Shown piece by piece: positions 1-5,400 of a DNA stretch of 5,400 bases. The position numbers were made by a program, and so were the translations under genes. This stretch comes from Xanthobacteraceae bacterium (lineage in GTDB: Bacteria; Pseudomonadota; Alphaproteobacteria; Rhizobiales; Xanthobacteraceae): NCBI GenBank assembly GCA_030036975.1, contig JASHSE010000122.1, positions 1-5,400 on the forward strand, read 5' to 3'. Numbering within the stretch: the first letter of the stretch is position 1; each line of letters starts with the position of its first letter. Under the pieces are notes generated by a model that had not been told where the DNA came from, did not search any database, and was given only the letters and a program-made list of their open reading frames with translations.

Positions 1-317
1 AGGAGATCGAGAGCCGCATCAAGGTCGAGACCGAGGAGAAGGATCAAGCCGAGCTCGCCCGCTTCAAAGGCCTCGTCACCATGTACCAGAACATGAAGCC
101 GCGCGACGCCGCCAAAATCTTCGACCGGCTCGAAATGGACGTGCTGATCAAGGTTGCGTCTCAGATCAACCCGCGCGTCATGGCCGATATCATGGCGCAG
201 ATGACGCCCGACGTGGCCGAGCACCTCACCGTCGAACTTGCCAGCAAGGCGCAGGAACCGGCCAAGAACGCCCCCGGCGAGCTGCCGAAGATCGAAGGCA
301 AGCCGACCGGGCAGTGA
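1..317 (+). CDS. MotE-family flagellar motor protein, C-terminal part (5' truncated by window edge)
   Basis: The frame is open from base 3 (GAG codon) to the TGA at 315-317, giving the last 104 residues; the start lies left of the window. The first 25 or so residues are highly charged and helical (Glu/Lys-rich), as expected for the coiled coil of MotE proteins. A compact helical region follows, with KPRDAAKIFDRL, then a run rich in Met and Ile including INPRVMADIMAQM, resembling the MgtE N-terminal/MotE fold. The extreme C-terminus is a Pro/Lys/Gly-rich tail ending in PTGQ. In rhizobia MotE is a periplasmic helper of motility, and related proteins lie in flagellar gene clusters of many alphaproteobacteria. 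The ATG at 81 is internal, not the true start. I am fairly sure of the family, less so of the exact motor role. Confidence 0.8.
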   Translation, partial: EIESRIKVETEEKDQAELARFKGLVTMYQNMKPRDAAKIFDRLEMDVLIKVASQINPRVMADIMAQMTPDVAEHLTVELASKAQEPAKNAPGELPKIEGKPTGQ

Positions 318-399
318 TGTTTTGACCCAGCCCCCGCGCTGTATCACCCGGCGGTGCTGATGTACTCTTCGCCAAGTCGAGTTCGCGTCAAGCGCGGCC

Positions 400-2202
400 A
401 TGGTTGAGGCAAATAAAGAGGCGGTCATCGCCATCCAGGGCGGCGGCGTGTATGCCTTGTCGCTGCTTGGTCAGGCGCGGGCGGTGCTGGAGCATGGTTA
501 CGTGCCGCTTGCTTTCGCCGGCACCTCCGGCGGCGCGATCCTGGCTTGCCTGCTCTGGAGCGGACTAAGTCCTCGGCAAATTCAAGCCGAGTTCACCGAC
601 ATGGTGAAGGCAGACCCGAGCGCGCTGGTCAAGCTGCTTGCGCAGTTCGAGCCGCCTCCCGATCCGGAATTCAACTTCGCTAGCTTCGTCGATCTACAAG
701 CACAGTTGCAGGCGGCGCTGCGGAGCATACCGACCGGCGAGCCGGACAATGCCGGCCTTTTCCGCAAAGCCATCAAATTCGTTCCGAATACGTACAAAGC
801 GGCCGGCAAAGTCAAAAATCTATGGCGCCTCTGGAGGCTGGTTCAACCGCACATCCCGAGACGTGGCCTGTTTCGAGGCAGCGAACTGGAAGGTCTGATC
901 GAAAGGTTGATCCGCAAGGGGTTCGGCGAAATTGCCGGCATGCCGCCGGTCGGTGATCCCATCACATTCGGCAAAGTCTTCGAACTCATGAAGCTGAACC
1001 CTGGTTTCTATCGGGCGCCCTTGCTGTTGACGGCGACGAACTTGTCGCGACGCCGCCTCGAACTCATTAGTTCCGTCGATCCGCATTATCTTGGCATGTC
1101 AATTGCCGCGGCGGTTCGGGCCTCGGCCGGATTTCCGATCTTTTTTCGTCCGTGGGAATGCCTGGTAAACGAGTGGTTCGTCGATGGCGGCGTCATTTCG
1201 AATTTCCCGATTTGGACCTTCTCCGATGCCTTTCGTCATCAAGTTGCGAGATCGGAATTCTACAGCACACTCGCCTGGCGGCCGTGGGTGCGAATCGGCT
1301 TGCGCGTGGTGGACGATGTTGTGGCACCCGACGATGTGAGGCAGCCTGGCGTGTTTCTTAGAGCGATTGTCGGCATGCTGACCGGCGCGGCCCGCAATCA
1401 GCTAGAGGAGGTCCTGGCCGGACTCAGCACCCGCTCGATTGTCATCAGACAGCCGACGTCGAATACCGGCGGTCCAGGTGTTCTCGCAGTCGGCGCAGTT
1501 ACGGAGGACGTAATCGGCGATATGGTGCAGCGTGGTTACGACGAGGCTCAGCGTGAGCTCGCGTGTACTGGGGCGCCCGGCGTGTACAAGCCGGACCGTG
1601 ACGCCGTAATCACCGCGCGGCTCAAATTGCTGGTCGACAAATGCCAGCGAGCGATAGGCACGACGGTTGAGGCGAAATTTCGCGCCAATATCTTCATTCC
1701 CGTTCAGAACAGTTTGCGCATGGTCTACAGTTATAATATGGAAGGCGACAGCGACAAGGACTTGGTGTTCCCGAGCCTTTCGATGGGCGTGACCGGCGCC
1801 TGCTACCAGCTCAGCACCGCTCTGGTGTGCAACTTGGCAAAGGTCGCAAGATTGCGACTCGAGCAACCGGATACCTATAAGGCGTTGTTTGAGATGCCTG
1901 CGGCCCTGCAGGATAAGGTGAAGAAAGACCGAACATGGCTGATGAGCACGCCGATCTTCGATCCGCAGGAGGTCAGAGTCGTGGCCACTCGCACGCACGC
2001 AGCGGTCCCCGTGGCGTCCGCCTTGGGTATGTGCTTGCGCGGCCCGGTCCTGGGCGTGCTCAATCTCGACGCCGCATGGGATTATGAGAAGATTGAATTG
2101 AACCCTGATTCGGACGTACACTCCGGTGATGTTCGCATTCGGGCCATTGCCGATATCATGCAGGCGCAAGCCTTGACGATCGGCCCCGAGCTTGCCACAT
2201 GA
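400..2202 (+). CDS. Patatin-like phospholipase with C-terminal GAF-like domain
   Basis: Predicted 600-residue lipid acyl hydrolase. The patatin domain spans roughly residues 8-275. It has an oxyanion-type glycine run GGG at 14-16, the nucleophile elbow GTSGG at 41-45 (Ser43), and the catalytic Asp in DGG at 262-264. The Ser-Asp dyad is intact, so the enzyme is probably active on membrane phospholipids. The usual Arg/Lys-Gly after the glycine run is replaced by Tyr18-Ala19. Residues about 415-590 look like a GAF domain: GVTG at 463-466, STPIFDP at 516-522, and the typical closing strand GPVLGVLNLDA at 548-558. That suggests a small-molecule or redox switch on the lipase; the ligand is unknown. 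No signal peptide or membrane segment is evident. The ATG at 400 is the first plausible start after an in-frame stop at 358-360, although its ribosome site is weak. Length is well above that of single-domain patatins because of the fusion. The stop overlaps an ATG at 2199, and the following gene is 23 bases away, so this is probably the first gene of an operon. Confidence 0.9.
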   Translation: MVEANKEAVIAIQGGGVYALSLLGQARAVLEHGYVPLAFAGTSGGAILACLLWSGLSPRQIQAEFTDMVKADPSALVKLLAQFEPPPDPEFNFASFVDLQAQLQAALRSIPTGEPDNAGLFRKAIKFVPNTYKAAGKVKNLWRLWRLVQPHIPRRGLFRGSELEGLIERLIRKGFGEIAGMPPVGDPITFGKVFELMKLNPGFYRAPLLLTATNLSRRRLELISSVDPHYLGMSIAAAVRASAGFPIFFRPWECLVNEWFVDGGVISNFPIWTFSDAFRHQVARSEFYSTLAWRPWVRIGLRVVDDVVAPDDVRQPGVFLRAIVGMLTGAARNQLEEVLAGLSTRSIVIRQPTSNTGGPGVLAVGAVTEDVIGDMVQRGYDEAQRELACTGAPGVYKPDRDAVITARLKLLVDKCQRAIGTTVEAKFRANIFIPVQNSLRMVYSYNMEGDSDKDLVFPSLSMGVTGACYQLSTALVCNLAKVARLRLEQPDTYKALFEMPAALQDKVKKDRTWLMSTPIFDPQEVRVVATRTHAAVPVASALGMCLRGPVLGVLNLDAAWDYEKIELNPDSDVHSGDVRIRAIADIMQAQALTIGPELAT

Positions 2203-2215
2203 GCGGCCGCAGTTT

Positions 2216-2220
2216 GGAGG
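2216..2220 (+). promoter_or_regulatory. Strong ribosome binding site deciding the small-protein start
   Basis: GGAGG lies 5 bases before the ATG at 2226. The alternative in-frame ATG at 2199, which overlaps the phospholipase stop, has no comparable site. This favours a 65-residue product over a 74-residue one, and indicates that the small ORF is really translated. Confidence 0.75.
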
Positions 2221-2225
2221 CAACC

Positions 2226-2423
2226 ATGGTAGATGATCCCAAGAAAGAGCCGGTATTCGAGATCGCCGAGGGCGCCGTGACACAGCTGCACGGGGCCAGA
2301 TTGCCGCGCGGAATTCTGACCGTCGGCCCCAGCGTTGCGGAAGCTAAGGTGCCGACGCCCGAGCAATCAGAGCTAGTCGTTAACGGAGTTTACAGCTTCG
2401 CCAGGCTTTTGAGCGACGTGTGA
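2226..2423 (+). CDS. Small hypothetical protein between phospholipase and cytidine deaminase
   Basis: A 65-residue protein that I do not recognise. It is predicted soluble, with a charged N-terminus (MVDDPKKEP), a mixed hydrophobic middle (FEIAEGAVTQLHGARLPRG, then ILTVGP), and a C-terminal segment that could form a helix (VNGVYSFARLLSDV). There is no signal peptide, membrane segment, Cys/His metal motif or clear DNA-binding helix-turn-helix. The start at 2226 is chosen because GGAGG sits 5 bases upstream; starting at 2199 would add nine residues and overlap the upstream stop by 4 bases. Its stop (2421-2423) overlaps the GTG start of the deaminase, so the two are probably translationally coupled. 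Its place between two enzymes suggests a partner, adaptor or inhibitor of one of them, but that is inference from position only. Confidence 0.65.
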   Translation: MVDDPKKEPVFEIAEGAVTQLHGARLPRGILTVGPSVAEAKVPTPEQSELVVNGVYSFARLLSDV

Positions 2424-2848
2424 CGTTGGCACCGGCGAGCGAGCCGCGCTGGACCGATCGGCAGCAGAAGTTGCTCGCGAGCGCGCGGTCTGCGGCGCTT
2501 GCTGCCTATTGCCCCTATTCGAAATTTCGGGTCGGCGCCGCCGTGGTCGCGGGCGGGAAGACTTACACCGGCTGCAATGTCGAAAATGCGTCATACGGCT
2601 TGACCGTTTGCGCCGAGCGTGCCGCGATTTTCAGCGCTATCGCCGCCGGCAACCGCCAGATCGACATGATCGCAATAGCGTGCATTGATGCGTCGCCAGA
2701 GAACTTGTCAGTACGTATGCCCTGTGGGGCCTGTCGGCAGGTGATGGCCGAATTTGCCCGTTCCGATATTCCTATCCTTGTCGATGGCGTGGGGCCTCTG
2801 CGATTATCCGATCTTCTGCCGTCGCCGTTCGTGTTTGCACAGCCTTAG
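2420..2848 (+). CDS. cdd: Cytidine deaminase (zinc-dependent, short tetrameric type)
   Basis: A 142-residue protein that would hydrolyse cytidine or deoxycytidine to uridine or deoxyuridine plus ammonia, in pyrimidine salvage in the cytoplasm. The fold markers are present in order: YCPYSKFRVGAAV (30-42), the substrate-binding NVENAS (53-58), the catalytic CAE (Cys64 zinc ligand, Glu66 proton shuttle), and PCGACRQ (101-107) giving zinc ligands Cys102 and Cys105. Three Cys ligands and a length near 130-140 residues mark the homotetrameric class rather than the longer dimeric enzymes. The GTG at 2420 overlaps the preceding TGA by 4 bases. No ATG lies upstream of the core; a TTG at 2426 is the other possible start. 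A strong ribosome site is lacking, which fits coupled translation. The usual salvage neighbours (thymidine phosphorylase deoA, phosphopentomutase deoB) are absent here; instead it travels with a phospholipase. Confidence 0.93.
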   Translation: MTLAPASEPRWTDRQQKLLASARSAALAAYCPYSKFRVGAAVVAGGKTYTGCNVENASYGLTVCAERAAIFSAIAAGNRQIDMIAIACIDASPENLSVRMPCGACRQVMAEFARSDIPILVDGVGPLRLSDLLPSPFVFAQP

Positions 2849-2884
2849 TGCTCAGTACGGGGTACGAAACATAGATCGGAGGGA

Positions 2885-2890
2885 AGGTGA
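2885..2890 (+). promoter_or_regulatory. Ribosome binding site of the Rieske oxygenase gene
   Basis: AGGTGA lies 9 bases before the ATG at 2900, within a purine-rich stretch that also contains GGAGGG at 2878-2883. It supports the start at 2900. The 51-base gap after the deaminase stop shows no convincing promoter or terminator, so read-through from the upstream cassette is possible. Confidence 0.6.
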
Positions 2891-2899
2891 GAAACGTCC

Positions 2900-3943
2900 A
2901 TGTTCCTGCGCAATTATTGGTACGTCGCGGCGAGCGACACCGAGATCGGCCGAAAGCCGCTCGCCCGCACGATTCTCGGCGAGCCGGTGGTGCTGTTCCG
3001 CAGCGAGGCCGGTGCGCCGGTGGCGTTCGAGGACCGCTGTCCGCACCGGCATCTGCCGCTGTCCATGGGCAAGCTGTTCGGCGACGTGCTGCAATGCCAC
3101 TATCACGGCTTGCGCTTTGCGGCGGATGGCCGCTGCGTGCGCATTCCCGGCCAGGAGCACATTCCGCACGGCGCCAAGGTTCGCACCTATCCGGTAGTGG
3201 AGCGCTACCACTGGGTCTGGATCTGGATGGGCGATCCGGCGCTGGCCGATCCGGCCAACATCACCGATTTCCATTGGTTCGACGATCCGAATAATTGGGG
3301 CGCTAAATCCTCCTATCTGCACGTTGCGGCCAACTGGCAGCTCGTCGTCGACAACCTGCTCGATCTCACGCATCTCGCCTTCGTGCACGACACCACGATC
3401 GGCAATCTGGCGCTCGCCGAGCACGCCAAGGTGAACGTGGCGCGCGCGCCCAACAACGTGGTCATGACGCGCTGGATCATCGACCAGGAGCCGCCGCCGA
3501 CGTTTAAGAAAGTCGGCGGCTTTACCGGCAATGTCGACCGCTGGCAGATCATCGACTTTACGCCGCCGGCTTTCCTGCGGCTCGACGTCGGCGCCACCCC
3601 GACCGGCACCGGGGTGCCGCAAGGCCGGCGCGTCGGCGGCATCGGCATGCGCAATCTCAACGCCATTACGCCAGAGACCGAGACCACGTCGCATTACTTT
3701 TGGGGGCAGGCGCACGACTTCGACGTCAACAATCCCGACATGACCAACCGGATTTTCGAGCAGATCCGAACCGCGTTCGCCGAAGACGTTGCGGTGTTCA
3801 CCGCGCAGCAGAAGAATTTGAATATCTTTTCCGATCCCCCGCAGGTCGACATCAATGCCGACGCCGGCGCGCTCGCGGCGCGGCGCATCCTCAAGCAACT
3901 CTACGACGAGGAGCAGGCCGCGCGGCAGGTGGCGGCGGAGTGA
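2900..3943 (+). CDS. Rieske [2Fe-2S] non-haem iron oxygenase, VanA-like
   Basis: A 347-residue oxygenase alpha subunit of the vanillate O-demethylase/ring-hydroxylating type, which activates O2 at a mononuclear iron to demethylate or hydroxylate an aromatic or related substrate. The N-terminal Rieske domain carries Cys47-Pro-His49 and Cys66-x2-His69, the four [2Fe-2S] ligands. The catalytic domain has Asn152 followed by Asp155-x2-His158-x4-His163, the family's iron motif with the bridging Asp. Asp296 in AEDVAVF is the likely third iron ligand. The length matches VanA-type enzymes (about 330-360). The opening MFLRNYWYVAA is typical of the family and supports the start, as does the AGGTGA site. 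No VanB-type ferredoxin reductase follows, so electrons must come from a partner encoded elsewhere. The substrate cannot be read from sequence alone. The gene is GC-rich like the flanks, unlike parts of the phospholipase gene. Confidence 0.92.
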   Translation: MFLRNYWYVAASDTEIGRKPLARTILGEPVVLFRSEAGAPVAFEDRCPHRHLPLSMGKLFGDVLQCHYHGLRFAADGRCVRIPGQEHIPHGAKVRTYPVVERYHWVWIWMGDPALADPANITDFHWFDDPNNWGAKSSYLHVAANWQLVVDNLLDLTHLAFVHDTTIGNLALAEHAKVNVARAPNNVVMTRWIIDQEPPPTFKKVGGFTGNVDRWQIIDFTPPAFLRLDVGATPTGTGVPQGRRVGGIGMRNLNAITPETETTSHYFWGQAHDFDVNNPDMTNRIFEQIRTAFAEDVAVFTAQQKNLNIFSDPPQVDINADAGALAARRILKQLYDEEQAARQVAAE

Positions 3944-3949
3944 TCGATA

Positions 3950-4020
3950 GCGAATGGCGAATAGCGAATGGGGCAATTATCGCCGGTCGCCCACTCGCCC
4001 ATTCGCCATTCGCTATTCGC
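3950..4020 (+). repeat. Inverted array of GCGAAT heptads (intergenic hairpin)
   Basis: The left arm holds three tandem heptads: GCGAATG (3950-3956), GCGAATA (3957-3963) and GCGAATG (3964-3970). The right arm holds their reverse complements: CATTCGC (4000-4006), CATTCGC (4007-4013) and TATTCGC (4014-4020), with a diverged CACTCGC at 3992-3998. Pairing 3950-3972 with 3998-4020 matches 21 of 23 positions around a 25-base loop. A shifted register (3947-3962 with 4001-4016) gives 16 perfect pairs. It starts 6 bases after the oxygenase stop. There is no T-run after it, so it is not a classic intrinsic terminator, though it could stall transcription or protect the 3' end of the mRNA. From memory, similar heptad strings are dispersed in intergenic DNA of Bradyrhizobium-type genomes. 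Confidence 0.85.
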
Positions 4021-4053
4021 GTCACAAGCTTCTGTATTCGGGAGACAAAGACA

Positions 4054-4070
4054 TTAATCAGCCGTTAAAC
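4054..4070 (+). promoter_or_regulatory. Candidate CtrA binding site
   Basis: TTAATCAGCCGTTAAAC fits the alphaproteobacterial CtrA box TTAA-N7-TTAA, with both half sites exact (4054-4057 and 4065-4068) and the exact 7-base spacing. It lies about 50 bases before the exported-protein start at 4119, a sensible place for promoter control. CtrA controls many motility and cell-envelope genes in this class. In GC-rich DNA two TTAA words at this spacing are uncommon, but I cannot clearly place a -10 element. Part of the site also overlaps a 6-bp inverted repeat (AGCCGT at 4060-4065, ACGGCT at 4073-4078). Confidence 0.55.
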
Positions 4071-4118
4071 GCACGGCTTTAGGGTCGCCGGCCTCTTCCG
4101 TTTGTCGAGTCCAGTTCC

Positions 4119-5400
4119 ATGGCGTGCGGCCGCGTTGCGTCAGTTTCCGCCAGCCTTGCCGCGGTAGCATTCGCCGCTTTAATGGCGCTGCGTCCCGCGA
4201 TCGCCGACCCGATCAAGGCCGACCTGACCGCAAGCGAAGCCGGCGGCTATGCCCGCCTTATCTTCAACCTCAGCGACTACGACCCGGCGAATATCCGCCA
4301 GGCGGACAACGTGCTGATCATCAGCTTCCGCGCGCCCGTCGACGTCTCGGTCGAGCAACTCGCCACGCAAGTGCCTGATTACATCGGTGGTGCGCGGCGC
4401 GATCCGGACGGCATGGCGGTGCGCTTTGCGCTCAAGCGCGCGGTCACGGTCAATGCCATGCCTGCGGGCGAGAAATATTTCGTCGATCTGTTGCCCGACA
4501 GCTGGCACGGCCTGCCGCCCGGCCTGCCGCAGGACGTGGTCGAAGCGCTAGCGCGCCGCGCCCGCGACGCCGAACAGCTCGCCGAGCGCGAGCGCCGGCT
4601 GGTGGCACTGCAAAAAGTTCCGCCGGTGCGCATGCACGTCGCCACCCAGCCGACCTTCACGCGCTACGTGTTCGACGTGCCGGAGCAGATTAAGGTCGTC
4701 GCAAAGCGCGCCGACAAGGCGCTCACGCTTATCTTCGATGCGCCGCTACGGTTCGATCTCGGCGATGCCGCGGCAGCGCTTCCGGCCACGGTGCGCGCAA
4801 TCGAGCCGCAGACCGAAGAGCAATCGGCGTTGCTGCATTTCAGCTTCGCCGAGAAGGTTCAGGTACGCACCTTCCGCGACAACAGCGGCTATGTGGTTGA
4901 CGTCGTCGATCCGGACGCTAAGCCGGCGCAAAATTCCGTTGTATTGACCCTGCCGCCAGGCGCGGTGCCGCCGCCCGTATCTGCCGCGCCCGCGGCGAAT
5001 CCGACGCAGCCGGCGATGCCGGCGCCGCCCGACCAGCAGAGCGCGGCAAAACCGCGCGCTGCGGGCGCGGCGGCAGCGCCGGCGCCGGTGCCGGCCAAAC
5101 CTGCCGCACAACTTAAGCCGCAGCAACCGAACCGGCACGCTGCGCCGCAGCCGAACGAGCAAGCCACGCAACAACCGGCGGTACCGCAGCCGGCGATGGC
5201 TCAAGCCGCGGCAGCGCTCCCGGCGAACAAATCGCTCGCACCGCCACCGTCGCCACCGGCCAGGGTCCATGCTCAAGCTCCCGCGGCCAACACCGCGCCG
5301 CCGGCAGCGGCGCCGCCGCCAAAGCCGGCTGCCGCGGCAACGCCGGCCGCAGCAAGCCATCCCGCGGTTGCGGCGGCTGCGCCGGCGCGTAATGTCGCGG
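4119..5400 (+). CDS. Exported protein with duplicated beta-rich domain and Pro/Ala-rich region (3' truncated)
   Basis: The frame is open from just after the TAG at 4080-4082 to the right edge, giving at least 427 residues. ATG 4119 is the first possible start, and its ribosome site is weak. The N-terminus is a signal peptide: Arg5, a hydrophobic Ala/Val/Leu core over 6-24, and likely cleavage after PAIA at residue 29, before Asp-Pro. The protein is therefore probably periplasmic or envelope-bound. Residues about 44-127 and 182-266 look like two copies of one beta-rich, AMIN-like domain. Both start with an aromatic/Arg/Val-Phe strand and end in YFVDLLPD or YVVDVVDPD. A charged helical linker (138-166) joins them. 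From residue 279 on the sequence is dominated by Pro, Ala and Gln, a likely disordered, wall-spanning region. I recall large TPR-containing exported proteins near motE in Hyphomicrobiales and suspect this is the N-terminal part of one, but no TPR lies inside the window. The CtrA-like box upstream agrees with a motility or envelope role. Confidence 0.82.
   Translation, partial: MACGRVASVSASLAAVAFAALMALRPAIADPIKADLTASEAGGYARLIFNLSDYDPANIRQADNVLIISFRAPVDVSVEQLATQVPDYIGGARRDPDGMAVRFALKRAVTVNAMPAGEKYFVDLLPDSWHGLPPGLPQDVVEALARRARDAEQLAERERRLVALQKVPPVRMHVATQPTFTRYVFDVPEQIKVVAKRADKALTLIFDAPLRFDLGDAAAALPATVRAIEPQTEEQSALLHFSFAEKVQVRTFRDNSGYVVDVVDPDAKPAQNSVVLTLPPGAVPPPVSAAPAANPTQPAMPAPPDQQSAAKPRAAGAAAAPAPVPAKPAAQLKPQQPNRHAAPQPNEQATQQPAVPQPAMAQAAAALPANKSLAPPPSPPARVHAQAPAANTAPPAAAPPPKPAAAATPAAASHPAVAAAAPARNVA

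Noticed and set aside
322..346. Possible promoter with TTGACC at 322-327
   Set aside because: No -10-like hexamer lies at 16-18 bases; the nearest TAT-containing sequence is only 12-13 bases away.
2203..2210. GCGGCCGC palindrome between phospholipase and small ORF
   Set aside because: A single GC-rich 8-base palindrome is expected by chance in this composition; no partner copies or context suggest a function.
1402..2283. 293-codon open frame on the minus strand
   Set aside because: It is opposite the GAF-like part of the phospholipase gene and runs into the small ORF; no family motif or ribosome site.
3493..3520. Perfect 9-bp inverted repeat (GCCGCCGAC / GTCGGCGGC) followed by TTTA
   Set aside because: It resembles a terminator but lies inside the oxygenase coding region and has only a three-base T-run; the coding sequence explains it.
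2852..3976. Long 374-codon open frame on the minus strand
   Set aside because: It lies opposite the well-supported Rieske oxygenase. Its translation is Arg/His/Val-rich with no recognisable domain, typical of an antisense shadow in GC-rich DNA.
4060..4082. Small hairpin AGCCGT/ACGGCT followed by TTTA as a terminator
   Set aside because: A 6-bp stem and a short T-run are too weak, and the same bases are better explained by the CtrA-like box.
4746..5360. 204-codon Arg-rich open frame on the minus strand
   Set aside because: It is the complement of the Pro/Ala-rich coding region. The extreme Arg/Cys/Gly composition is an artefact of GC-rich repeats.

Overview
The window reads as a piece of an alphaproteobacterial chromosome, most likely order Hyphomicrobiales and close to the Bradyrhizobium/Rhodopseudomonas/Xanthobacteraceae group. 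This rests on high GC content, a MotE-type motility protein, a match to the CtrA box (TTAA-N7-TTAA), and an intergenic hairpin of GCGAAT-type heptads that I recall as common in such genomes. The genus is inference. All six genes lie on the + strand.

Layout. Bases 1-317 hold the C-terminal end of a MotE-like flagellar motor protein. After an 82-base gap comes a tightly packed cassette. Its first gene (400-2202) encodes a 600-residue patatin-like phospholipase fused to a C-terminal GAF-like sensor domain. A 65-residue protein I do not recognise (2226-2423) follows, preceded by a strong GGAGG site. Last is a complete cytidine deaminase (2420-2848) whose GTG start overlaps the previous stop. A Rieske non-haem iron oxygenase of the VanA type (2900-3943) follows 51 bases later, with no reductase gene beside it. 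An inverted set of GCGAAT heptads (3950-4020) and a CtrA-like box (4054-4070) occupy the gap before the last gene. That gene (4119 to beyond the right edge) encodes an exported protein with a signal peptide, two similar beta-rich domains and a long Pro/Ala-rich region.

How it fits together. The two outer genes look like motility or cell-envelope housekeeping genes; the CtrA-like box supports cell-cycle control of the right-hand one. The phospholipase-GAF, small protein and cytidine deaminase genes look co-translated, and parts of the first are visibly less GC-rich than the flanks. This set is the best candidate here for an undescribed system: a ligand-sensing membrane-lipid hydrolase encoded with a pyrimidine-metabolising enzyme and an orphan small protein. 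Phospholipase effectors and nucleotide-pool enzymes both occur in known anti-phage systems, so a defence or stress role is a reasonable hypothesis, but nothing in the sequence proves it.
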